A DNA stretch of 35,174 bases. Source: an uncultured Bacteroidota bacterium (GTDB taxonomy: Bacteria; Bacteroidota; Bacteroidia; Bacteroidales; CG2-30-32-10). Under the pieces are notes generated by a model that had not been told where the DNA came from, made no database searches, and worked only from the letters and a program-made list of their open reading frames with translations. Below, piece by piece: positions 1 through 7,308 of this stretch. The stretch covers positions 1 through 35,174 of the forward strand of contig CAISZK010000040.1 in assembly GCA_903889915.1 (NCBI GenBank), read 5' to 3'. A program made the position numbers and the translations under genes. The first letter of the stretch is position 1. Each line of letters opens with the position of its first letter.

Positions 1-132
1 GGAGAGATCATAAAGATGAAAACTGCTCACAACAAAATTTTGCTGCCTGCCATTGAAGCAATTTGCGAAAGAGAAGAGAAGAACAGCATCAGAAAAATTT
101 ATCTGTCGGCATTGAAAAAAGTGAAGAGTTAA
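1..132 (+). CDS. C-terminal end of an unidentified protein (cut by window edge)
   Basis: An open frame runs from the first base of the window to TAA at 130-132. The 43 visible residues are helical in character and rich in Lys and Glu (for example LLPAIEAICEREEKN), ending in a basic tail. This could be the last helices of a helical-repeat protein, but too little is visible to name it. An in-frame ATG at 16 preceded by GGAGAG would make a 38-residue peptide, which I consider less likely than a cut-off gene. A separate promoter-like sequence follows before the next gene. Confidence 0.45.
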   Translation, partial: GEIIKMKTAHNKILLPAIEAICEREEKNSIRKIYLSALKKVKS

Positions 133-156
133 ACTTAAGTTGAAAAACAAAATAAA

Positions 157-185
157 TTGACTGAAAATTTTATTCATTAACTTTG
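157..185 (+). promoter_or_regulatory. Bacteroidota-type promoter for the lipoprotein gene at 205
   Basis: TTG at 157-159 and TAACTTTG at 178-185 are separated by 18 bases. This fits the Bacteroidota -33/-7 pattern (TTG, then TAnnTTTG). The start codon follows 19 bases after the -7 box. Confidence 0.6.
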
Positions 186-204
186 CAACATCAATTTATC
201 ATTT

Positions 205-903
205 ATGAAAAAACTTATTCTTACCCTGTTCACATCAGCAATTCTTTTCTTTCTTCCGGCATGCGTTTCAAATGAAACAGCAAACTCGGACACAGTAAAA
301 CAAAGTGAGATCTATCAAAGTTATAACGTCACTTATGATGCCGGTGATCTGGAATTATCAGCATCGGCATTCTTTCGTTTTGGTGGCGCTGCAGGAACCA
401 CTTTAAGCCTTGTCAAACCAAGCAACATCACATTTAACGGGACAGAAATGGCTATGGGGAAAAACATTTTTTCGGGTACATTTTATGAAACCGACCAGCA
501 GGTCACGACCTCTGGCTCCTATACTTTTATTTTCATTGACACTGACAATAAAACCTATACCAACACTGCAAACATTGCCCCTCTTGAAATAAGCGAATAT
601 CCTTCTGAATTTAAAAAAGGTGATGGACTCAAGGTAAAATGGAAAGGGAAACCTGTGCAACAGGACGAAACTATTTATCTGTCGCTGGAAGGAAAAGAAT
701 ACATCAATTGTTCTTCATCAACAAATATTGTAGGAACTAATACAGTTGATATTTCACCTGACCTTTTAAAAGACCTGAAACCGGGAGATGCCAACATTGT
801 TTTGAAACGCGAAAAGAAAAGCAGTCTGGCCCAGGCTACTCATCTGGGCGGAAGCCTCACAATTACTTACATTGCGAAGAAAGTTGGCGTGAAAGTAGAA
901 TAG
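205..903 (+). CDS. Predicted lipoprotein, function unknown
   Basis: 232 residues. The N-terminus has two lysines, a hydrophobic stretch and a lipobox LPAC with Cys20, so it should be cleaved by signal peptidase II and lipid-anchored. The rest alternates short beta-type segments (FIFIDTDNKTYTNTANIAP, LEISEYPSEFKKGDGLKVKW), suggesting one or two immunoglobulin-like sandwiches. I do not recognise a catalytic motif. It has its own promoter-like box upstream and ends 44 bp from a convergent gene, so it is probably monocistronic. The exact family cannot be named from sequence reading alone. Confidence 0.85.
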   Translation: MKKLILTLFTSAILFFLPACVSNETANSDTVKQSEIYQSYNVTYDAGDLELSASAFFRFGGAAGTTLSLVKPSNITFNGTEMAMGKNIFSGTFYETDQQVTTSGSYTFIFIDTDNKTYTNTANIAPLEISEYPSEFKKGDGLKVKWKGKPVQQDETIYLSLEGKEYINCSSSTNIVGTNTVDISPDLLKDLKPGDANIVLKREKKSSLAQATHLGGSLTITYIAKKVGVKVE

Positions 904-911
904 GACAAAGT

Positions 912-946
912 CCCAAGACCCAAAACCCAAATTTCAAATTTGGAAT
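912..946. repeat. Seven-base-period repeat, CCCAAAA class
   Basis: Five consecutive seven-base units: CCCAAGA, CCCAAAA, CCCAAAT, TTCAAAT, TTGGAAT. They fill nearly all of the 44-bp gap between the convergent stop codons at 903 and 948. The middle (927-943) is also a perfect inverted repeat, with arms CCAAATTT and AAATTTGG around one C, and a wider pair CCAAAAC (920-926) / GTTTTGG (953-959) encloses it. It could fold in both transcripts, but it lacks a strong GC stem, so terminator function is only possible. Confidence 0.6.
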
Positions 947-947
947 T

Positions 948-1313
948 TCACCGTTTTGGCTCTTTCTTATTAAAACTCTCCAGTATCCCTGTCACCAACG
1001 ATAAAATGATACTAAAAGCAAGTGCCCACCAGAAGCCGTCAACTTTAAAACCATCCATTTTAAATTCAGCAACAATATGGCTGGCAAGAAGAATAATACC
1101 TGCATTGATAACTAAAAGAAAAAGTCCAAAGGTGAAAAAAGTAATGGGTATTGTAAGAACAATAAGTATGGGCTTTAAAATACTATTCAACACAGAGAGA
1201 ACAACAGCTACGAGCAACGCAGTTGTGAAATTAGCAACGTGAACACCCGGCAGCAAATACTGCGAGATCATTACTGCAATAGCAGAGATTATTATCTTAA
1301 CGATTGTCTTCAT
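948..1313 (-). CDS. YvlD / phage holin IV-type small membrane protein
   Basis: 121 residues with four hydrophobic segments (about 4-22, 29-46, 50-77 and 93-112) separated by short polar turns. The pattern VLNSILKPILIVLTIPITFFTFGLFLLVINAG is typical of the bacterial DUF360/YvlD family, which databases group with phage holin family 4. Despite the name, these are chromosomal inner-membrane proteins of unknown role and nothing here suggests a prophage. The C-terminus is short and basic (NKKEPKR). The neighbouring large gene on the same strand is 143 bp upstream. Confidence 0.85.
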   Translation of the reverse strand: MKTIVKIIISAIAVMISQYLLPGVHVANFTTALLVAVVLSVLNSILKPILIVLTIPITFFTFGLFLLVINAGIILLASHIVAEFKMDGFKVDGFWWALAFSIILSLVTGILESFNKKEPKR

Positions 1314-1326
1314 AAAAAATTGTCTT

Positions 1327-1347
1327 GGTCAATAGTCATCTGTCAAT
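1327..1347. repeat. Three seven-base units, GTCAAT class
   Basis: GGTCAAT, AGTCATC and TGTCAAT occur in tandem just upstream of the start codon at 1313. They match units of the larger arrays at 14325 and 33454. Relative to the minus-strand genes around it the orientation is opposite to that of the other loci. Confidence 0.5.
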
Positions 1348-1399
1348 ATTAATTCTTAGCAATTGGGGCATCAAATATACATTCATTTTCTGACACCCT

Positions 1400-1455
1400 T
1401 CGCTTTCTTTTCACTCTCTTCTGTTTTCTCTTTTCTATTATTTATCTTCTATCTT
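1400..1455. repeat. Seven-base-period pyrimidine repeat, CTATCTT class
   Basis: Clear units from 1414: CTCTCTT, CTGTTTT, CTCTTTT, CTATTAT, TTATCTT, CTATCTT; two looser units precede them. The array ends one base from the stop codon of the minus-strand gene at 1457. On that gene's coding strand it reads AAGATAG AAGATAA ATAATAG and so on. Three of the units recur at 30189-30223. Confidence 0.6.
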
Positions 1456-1456
1456 T

Positions 1457-4357
1457 TCAAAGTCCTCCTAAGTTCACACTGATCAAAAATTCGAAAACAG
1501 GCAAATTATAATCCGGTGTCAGGGACATTCTGACACCAGTATCAATAGGAATGATAAACCTAAGCACATTTACATCCGTAGTTAATTCCAGTCCTTCTGA
1601 ACTGAATTGCTTTTTTACTGAACCGGTAATTCCTTTGGCATAATCATAAAAAAGATTTGCCTTGAAGCGTTTGAAATAAAGCAGAGAACCAATGCGCATA
1701 TCAGGACAGATCAGCGGCAATTTATAATTGAGTGATAGGCTTGTCAACTCATCATTTGAAAGATCATTTTCGAATTCAGGAATCAAATTGTAGCCCCGTG
1801 GATAATTCAGCAAATCCGGAAAAGATTCTTTGCCTGCTTGTTTTTTTTGATAACCAGAAAGTATCATCAGACTATGATGTCTTCCAATGCCGGGAAAAAG
1901 CAACGACAAAGTAGTTGAAATTTCAGAACCATAGTTTGTACCACCAAATGGTGTATTCAAATATTCGAAACTCAATCCCTGCCCCCATCGTGGTCGCATA
2001 TCTCTCCCAACTGCCTTGATTTGGTTGGATGCAGAAAACGTATAATCCATGACCTGTCTTTTTGCAATCACAGTATGCCCCGGGATTATGGGGACATTAC
2101 TTGCCAGCAAAGAATAGGTTTTAATACCCGGATCAATATTCTGAATATATTTCCCATGAGAAAAAGCAAGCGGAAGCCTTGTCCCAAGCATAAGATTGGA
2201 TGCATTCCATGTGTATTTTGTTGTCTTGTTTTCCTTGTCAGTGACGTAAAGAGCTTCCTTCCCATATGAGTATGTCAGGTCAAAGATTGGATACCAGCCC
2301 AGGTATGAAATACCTGCATAATACTTACCAACTTTATCATTCAGATTATAATCATATCCCAGTGTTGCAGACAATGTACTTAGCATATTCTGCGACGCTA
2401 TTGAAACACCGGGGTGAAGTACCATGTTTGTTCCATCAATGAAAGCGGGAGCCCAACTATGAGGGTTGAAAAGGTGTTGCCATTTCCTGTATTTCTTGAC
2501 TTCATAAATCTTCTTTGGAATGTTTACGGAATCAACAAGGCCGGACTCCTGCGACAGTATGCTTTTATAAAGCTGAACCGTATTGTTTTTCACATTCTCA
2601 ACAGGAGTCCATGCAGATGGATTAAAATCACTTTCTACAAGCTGGAAGCCGGAAGGAGTATAATTGGTGTATAAGATTTTTTTACCATCAGGAGAAATAT
2701 CTGCATTGCCTGCGCCATACAAAGAAGAGGTGACCTGCCTGATTTTCCCAACCGAATCAAGTGCATAAATATTGTCTATTCCTGAGTAAACGGCATTATA
2801 AAACAAATAATTTTTGTACAAAAAAGGGTAGGATATCTCATCAAAAGTTGGCTGAAGAATAGTTTTAAACTTTCCTGTTATTGCATTAATAAAAACTATG
2901 CTCTTACCCGCATTATTAAATTCAATAGTTACGATGGTTTTGCCATCATCCGATACCGATGGGGTTTGGAACTGGGCATGTTCAGGGGCGTCATACTTTT
3001 TAATCACCTTGCCTGTTTTGCTTTCAATGATAACCAAAGAACAGGAATTGTTTTCAGTTATTTCAACAGCTATGATATGATCCCCATCCGGAAATAAACA
3101 AGGGGCAAAATACCGGGACCTCCTGGTAATTTGTTTCGTTTTTCCGGTCTTGATATTATGCAAAAGAATAACTGAGTAATCACGTTCAGGCCACCTGGGA
3201 TCGAATTTGTTTTCTGTCCAAACAATAAAATTATTTGAAAGGGAATCCTTCCCTCCTCCTGAATCAAGAACTGATGATTTAGAAATACTGAGGTTTTCGG
3301 ACGCATAAAAACCGGGAGTATGAATTATTTGTTCTTCTCCCTTACGGTTTATCTGAATCAGCCGGTCAATATCATCCATTCCTGACTTTACAGCAATGAC
3401 AGTGCTGTCGTTGATATAACGGGGAAATTTGTAATTGGTGTAATTTTTTTGTTTCACAGGAGTGATTGATCTGTATGCAGAGTATGTGATTTGAGATTTT
3501 TGAGCGTTCCACAAACTGTCAAGATCATTGTAAATGCTTTTGTATAGCATGGACTTTGAAAGTCCTGAAACTTTTTTGATTCCTTTATTAAATGGAGTGA
3601 CAAGGAAAGGATATTTGCCGGCATCTTCCATCGCAGTTTGCCAAATTCCGGAACCGAATTTCTTTCTTGCTCCTGCAACCATTGTGTATCCGAAATTATA
3701 CCGATCAGGAACAAAATCTTTGTAAGATCCCAACACAGCTTTATCGTAATTGAACATTTTATATCCCAAAACCTGCGCCCTGACAAGCATTTCAAATGAA
3801 GGCAATCTTCCCCTACCGGATTTTGAAAGCAAAGTTTCTGTAGCAACGGCATCACCTTCCATGAACCACAGAGGAACATATAAACCAAGAACAGCCGCTG
3901 TGGCTTGTTGTCCAAAAAGCCAGGTGAGGCCTTTTGTAATCCCTCTGTTGAGCATGTCAATCTGAACAGTGTGCCTGTATTCATGTGTTGCCAATTGTTC
4001 AAGCCAATCCTGTGCATAATTATCCTGTGGCGGGCAAGTAATGTATTCACTTCTTTTTGGCGCCCATAAAGAATACCCATTTGAAAGAACGCTGCGATCA
4101 TGCAAAATCACTGTCAGATGTTTTGGTTGATGACCCAGTGTTTTTGTTCCGTAAACTCGCACATACTGCAAAACATTGGCTAAATATTGTACATTCTTAG
4201 TAAACTCAACCGGATAAATAATTGTGAAATTTTCAGTTTTTAATTGCTGCCACTTCACACTTGCAGGATCCTGCCCAATTTCAAAATATTGTCCACGGGC
4301 TTGCAAAGTGAAGAGCGTTGCAATCAGAAAAAGGAAAGTTTTATTAAGGCAATTCAT
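1457..4357 (-). CDS. Secreted putative zinc metallopeptidase with beta-propeller and C-terminal barrel-like region
   Basis: 966 residues with a signal peptide (about 1-22, cleavage near ARG-QYF). Residues 120-180 contain HEYRH (125-129) followed by WFMEGDAVATET with Glu167. This is the HExxH plus downstream WF-EG arrangement of MA-clan gluzincin peptidases. Residues of about 300-590 hold repeated short blades of the TolB/PD40 beta-propeller type (SPDGKKILYTNY, SDDGKTIVTIEF, FPDGDHIIAVEI). From about 640 to the end, alternating aromatic strands (YYAGISYLGWYPIFDLTYSYG) finish in FLISVNLGGL, which suggests an outer-membrane barrel. Families of similar size are annotated in Bacteroidota only as TolB-like or PD40 proteins. 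Peptidase activity is inferred from the motif alone. It has its own -7-like box and is not obviously in an operon. Confidence 0.8.
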   Translation of the reverse strand: MNCLNKTFLFLIATLFTLQARGQYFEIGQDPASVKWQQLKTENFTIIYPVEFTKNVQYLANVLQYVRVYGTKTLGHQPKHLTVILHDRSVLSNGYSLWAPKRSEYITCPPQDNYAQDWLEQLATHEYRHTVQIDMLNRGITKGLTWLFGQQATAAVLGLYVPLWFMEGDAVATETLLSKSGRGRLPSFEMLVRAQVLGYKMFNYDKAVLGSYKDFVPDRYNFGYTMVAGARKKFGSGIWQTAMEDAGKYPFLVTPFNKGIKKVSGLSKSMLYKSIYNDLDSLWNAQKSQITYSAYRSITPVKQKNYTNYKFPRYINDSTVIAVKSGMDDIDRLIQINRKGEEQIIHTPGFYASENLSISKSSVLDSGGGKDSLSNNFIVWTENKFDPRWPERDYSVILLHNIKTGKTKQITRRSRYFAPCLFPDGDHIIAVEITENNSCSLVIIESKTGKVIKKYDAPEHAQFQTPSVSDDGKTIVTIEFNNAGKSIVFINAITGKFKTILQPTFDEISYPFLYKNYLFYNAVYSGIDNIYALDSVGKIRQVTSSLYGAGNADISPDGKKILYTNYTPSGFQLVESDFNPSAWTPVENVKNNTVQLYKSILSQESGLVDSVNIPKKIYEVKKYRKWQHLFNPHSWAPAFIDGTNMVLHPGVSIASQNMLSTLSATLGYDYNLNDKVGKYYAGISYLGWYPIFDLTYSYGKEALYVTDKENKTTKYTWNASNLMLGTRLPLAFSHGKYIQNIDPGIKTYSLLASNVPIIPGHTVIAKRQVMDYTFSASNQIKAVGRDMRPRWGQGLSFEYLNTPFGGTNYGSEISTTLSLLFPGIGRHHSLMILSGYQKKQAGKESFPDLLNYPRGYNLIPEFENDLSNDELTSLSLNYKLPLICPDMRIGSLLYFKRFKANLFYDYAKGITGSVKKQFSSEGLELTTDVNVLRFIIPIDTGVRMSLTPDYNLPVFEFLISVNLGGL

Positions 4358-4376
4358 AATTGCATTTTTATTGATA

Positions 4377-4384
4377 CAAAATTA
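4377..4384 (-). promoter_or_regulatory. -7 box TAATTTTG for the gene ending at 1457
   Basis: The complement reads TAATTTTG, 19 bases before the start codon, matching TAnnTTTG. No well-spaced TTG is visible upstream (the nearest is 14 bases away). Confidence 0.35.
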
Positions 4385-4563
4385 TACTAAAATTTTTACA
4401 ACCTCATCTATCAAAAAACAGAACACCAGAGATAATGATAACTATGAACCAGGCTGATCAAATTGAATACACGGATTTTTATTAATCAACTGTTATTGAA
4501 TAATGATTCCTTAACCCGCGCTGATACGTTTAGGAACTTTGAGACAAGGAAACAGTAGTAATG

Positions 4564-5259
4564 TTACTTTTTCGCAAATGCTTTCCAAAGAGAATTGTCC
4601 GGAGGCTCTGCAAGGACTATTATTTTTTCATTCTTTACAGGATGAACAAATTCAATACTTCTTGCATGCAGACATATTGATGCGTCTGGGTTTGAACGGG
4701 GAAAACCATATTTCAAATCACCTTTTATCGGACACCCAATTCCTGCCAGCTGTGCTCTTATCTGATGATGCCTCCCTGTCAGCAATTCCACTTCCAGCAA
4801 AAAATAATTATCGGATTTGCCAATTGTTTTATAAATCAATTCAGCTTTTAATGCCCCATCTGCATTAGGTTTGACAAGGTAGGATTTGTTTTGTTTTTCG
4901 TTTTTCAACAAGAAATTCAAAAGCCTGTCCTCTACTTTGGGAGGTTTGTTCTTTACAACTGCCCAATAGGTTTTCTTTATTTCCCTGTCATGAATAAGTT
5001 TATTCATTCGCGATAAACCTTTGTCTGTTTTAGCAAATATCACACAACCACTCACAGGTCTGTCAACACGATGTACAACTCCAAGAAAAACCAGACCAGG
5101 TTTACTGTATTTTATTTTCAGGTATTCCTTTACTAGTTCACTTAAAGGAGCGTCGCCGGTCTTATCACCCTGAACAATTTCAGATGGTCTTTTATTAATG
5201 ATGATAAAATGATTGTCTTCATAAAGGATCCTTGTTGCAATATCTTCGGCTGTGGTCAT
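4564..5259 (-). CDS. RluA-family RNA pseudouridine synthase
   Basis: 231 residues. The signature HRVDRPVSG at 63-71 is the RluA motif (HR-D-xx-G), with Asp66 as the predicted catalytic residue that attacks the uridine. A second family block, LLTGRHHQIRAQLAGIGCPIKGD, lies near 158-180. The protein is the short form with no N-terminal S4 domain. It isomerises uridine in rRNA or tRNA; the specific target (RluA, RluC, RluD or TruC-like) cannot be decided. It is encoded 127 bp after panB on the same strand, with a small heptad repeat between, so co-transcription is possible but not required. Confidence 0.92.
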   Translation of the reverse strand: MTTAEDIATRILYEDNHFIIINKRPSEIVQGDKTGDAPLSELVKEYLKIKYSKPGLVFLGVVHRVDRPVSGCVIFAKTDKGLSRMNKLIHDREIKKTYWAVVKNKPPKVEDRLLNFLLKNEKQNKSYLVKPNADGALKAELIYKTIGKSDNYFLLEVELLTGRHHQIRAQLAGIGCPIKGDLKYGFPRSNPDASICLHARSIEFVHPVKNEKIIVLAEPPDNSLWKAFAKK

Positions 5260-5365
5260 TAAAAGAAGTTAGAAAATAAATATCAGATGTTGTTCAAGAT
5301 TCTAATTGTTGATTCGTGATTTTATTGTGCAAGTTTCAAGGGTGCTGGATTACCACCAATTTTCC

Positions 5366-5386
5366 GATGACTATTGACAAATGACA
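5366..5386. repeat. Three seven-base units directly behind the panB stop
   Basis: GATGACT, ATTGACA and AATGACA on the plus strand. On the panB coding strand they read TGTCATT TGTCAAT AGTCATC, starting with the base after the TAG stop (5387-5389). Confidence 0.55.
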
Positions 5387-6223
5387 CTAATATTGTTCTC
5401 TCTGATTTGGGAAATCCACACTCTTCACATCTTTGATGTATGCTTCAACAGAACCCTTGATCTCTTCATAAAGGTTGTGATACCTGCGCAAATAACGCGG
5501 AGAGAATTCCTGGGTGATTCCAAGCATATCATGAAGAACAAGCACCTGCCCGTCAACACCACTTCCTGCACCTATCCCAATAGTAGGCATCTTTAATTGC
5601 TTTGTAACCTGTGTGGCAAGTTTGGCAGGTATCTTTTCCAGCACCAAAGCAAATGTTCCTGCCTTTTCAAGTAAATGCGCATCCTCAACCAATCGCTCTG
5701 CTTCATCTTTATCAGTCGCCCTTACAATGTATGTTCCAAATTTATGAATTGCCTGTGGTGTCAGTCCGAGGTGACCCATTACCGGGATTCCTGCAGACAA
5801 TATCCTTTCGATAGATTCGATCACTTCTTTTCCGCCTTCCAGTTTCACTGCATCAGCTCCCGATTCCTTCATGATACGAATAGCTGAATTCAAAGCTTCT
5901 TTTGAATTCCCCTGGTAAGTTCCGAAAGGCATATCAACAACTACCAAAGCTCTTGAAACAGCACGGGTAACTGATGAAGCATGATAGATCATTTCATTCA
6001 GTGTGATCGGAAGTGTTGTTTTATGACCGGCCATCACATTGGAGGCTGAATCCCCAACAAGGATCACATCTATTTTAGCGCTGTCAAGAATTCTTGCAGT
6101 AGAATAGTCATAGGCAGTCAGCATGGCTATCTTTTCGCCCTGCAATTTCATTTCTTTTAGAACATGGGTAGTGACTTTATTTACGATACGAAGGGTTGTC
6201 ATCTCTTTATTTTTCTTTTGCAT
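5387..6223 (-). CDS. panB: 3-methyl-2-oxobutanoate hydroxymethyltransferase
   Basis: PanB transfers a hydroxymethyl group from 5,10-methylene-tetrahydrofolate to 2-oxoisovalerate, giving ketopantoate, the first committed step of pantothenate and CoA synthesis. 278 residues, close to the usual 260-280. Visible family residues are VGDS with Asp58 and DMPFG with Asp97 (metal ligands), VKLEGG at 126-131, GHLGLTPQ at 150-157 and LVLEKIP with Glu196, the predicted general base. The start at 6223 gives MQKKNKE; an in-frame ATG at 6202 (MTTLRIV) is an equally credible start. panC and panD are not in the window. Confidence 0.97.
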   Translation of the reverse strand: MQKKNKEMTTLRIVNKVTTHVLKEMKLQGEKIAMLTAYDYSTARILDSAKIDVILVGDSASNVMAGHKTTLPITLNEMIYHASSVTRAVSRALVVVDMPFGTYQGNSKEALNSAIRIMKESGADAVKLEGGKEVIESIERILSAGIPVMGHLGLTPQAIHKFGTYIVRATDKDEAERLVEDAHLLEKAGTFALVLEKIPAKLATQVTKQLKMPTIGIGAGSGVDGQVLVLHDMLGITQEFSPRYLRRYHNLYEEIKGSVEAYIKDVKSVDFPNQREQY

Positions 6224-6593
6224 GATTATTTTAAATTAGTCATTGTTCATTAATTATCTTTGATCAAAGGGTCATTTATCCGTGAAGGTTATTGATTATT
6301 GCAACATTAACGCAACTTTGATTATGACCATTTTCCGCAATATTTTGAAACACAAAACTACAAAAGAAAATATTAATAATGCCATTTTTATCAGGTGACA
6401 TTAAAAATTAATTGAATATCCGTTTTATACCGAAATAGAAAACCACCGGATGTTATTAATAAATCAAGATAATTGATTTCAGGAATATCTTACTTTTTTA
6501 TTTTTTTATTGTGAAAAACACAACCGGTATAATAACGGATATTCATTTTACTTTTTGTTGGAGTTATGAGTACCTAATCCAATGTCGCATTGA
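6224..6593. other. AT-rich gene-free stretch upstream of panB
   Basis: No convincing reading frame on either strand. The part next to panB contains a short palindrome CTTTGATCAAAG and should hold the panB promoter, but I cannot place a confident TTG/TAnnTTTG pair. The rest is plain AT-rich sequence. Confidence 0.5.
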
Positions 6594-6624
6594 GACTACA
6601 AAAGTTTTAAAAACTTTTGTAGTC
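6594..6624. repeat. Perfect 14-bp palindrome
   Basis: The arms 6594-6607 (GACTACAAAAGTTT) and 6611-6624 are exact inverse complements with only TAA between them. It is not followed by a T-run on either strand, so a simple intrinsic terminator is unlikely. It sits 117 bp before a 20-bp tandem array. Confidence 0.8.
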
Positions 6625-6740
6625 TGGCTTCAATTTCATTCCACATTCAGACATTTTCAACAAGATCGTTTTTAGAATGATTTTCAATCCAATATATTTC
6701 TTTGCAGCAAATTTGAGTTTAATACGAAACAATTGAATCA

Positions 6741-7000
6741 GGAGTGACGACCTTGAGGTAGGAGCGAAAACCTTGAGGTAGGAGCGACAACCTTGAGATA
6801 GGAGCGACAACCTTGAGGTAGGAGCGACAACCTTGAGATAGGAGCGACAACCTTGAGATAGGAGCGACAACCTTGAGGTAGGAGCGAAAACCTTGAGGTA
6901 GGAGCGAAAACCTTGAGATAGGAGCGAAAACCTTGAGGTAGGAGCGAAAACCTTGAGGTAGGAGCGAAAACCTTGAGATAGGAGCGACGATGTCGAGGAG
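6741..7000. repeat. 20-bp tandem repeat array, 12 regular units plus a decayed one
   Basis: Twelve contiguous 20-base units of the form GGAGCGAMAACCTTGAGRTA cover 6741-6980, followed by a diverged unit at 6981-7000. Variation is almost confined to two positions: base 8 (A or C) and base 18 (G or A). There are no spacers, so it is not CRISPR. Because 20 is not a multiple of three but 60 is, the minus strand stays open in all three frames and yields long meaningless frames rich in LLPQG and SYLKV. These should not be annotated as proteins. Confidence 0.95.
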
Positions 7001-7038
7001 GTTTATAACTTTGAAACCACTCCGACAAATCTTTTTCA

Positions 7039-7128
7039 CCACAAAAACTCAGAACTACAAAATTTCACGAATACTATTATACTGGATTTTATTATTTTGT
7101 ATGATTTCGTGAACTATTATTTTTGTGG
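7039..7128. repeat. Nested imperfect inverted repeat
   Basis: The outer arms CCACAAAAA (7039-7047) and TTTTTGTGG (7120-7128) enclose the inner arms TTCACGAA (7064-7071) and TTCGTGAA (7106-7113). The element starts 39 bp after the tandem array and precedes the promoter of the next gene by about 120 bp. Confidence 0.6.
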
Positions 7129-7248
7129 AAGTTTTCTCTTTTTTTACTTTTCGGAGTAGGCTCAACTTTGAAAATTTATTCTTGTTGAAAACAAAATTTA
7201 CTGCCGGCACCGGGAAAAAGAATTTATTGTCTTTTCATACTGGTAGGG

Positions 7249-7280
7249 TTGCGGATATTCAAAAAAAAATATTACTTTTG
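7249..7280 (+). promoter_or_regulatory. Promoter for the lipoprotein gene at 7309
   Basis: TTG at 7249-7251 and TACTTTTG at 7273-7280 are separated by 21 bases. This fits the Bacteroidota pattern, and the start codon lies 29 bases downstream. Confidence 0.55.
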
Positions 7281-7308
7281 CAATAAATAATCACACTGCA
7301 AGTGCTCA

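Noticed and set aside
948-1313. Phage holin, hence a prophage
   Set aside because: The family name comes from databases only. There are no lysis, capsid or integrase genes nearby, and YvlD-type proteins are chromosomal.
6741-7000. Possible CRISPR array
   Set aside because: Units are contiguous with no spacers, only 20 bp long, and no cas gene is near.
6607-7042. Three overlapping minus-strand reading frames of 87-107 codons in the repeat array
   Set aside because: The 20-bp period opens every third frame by arithmetic. The peptides are the same few residues over and over and have no start context.
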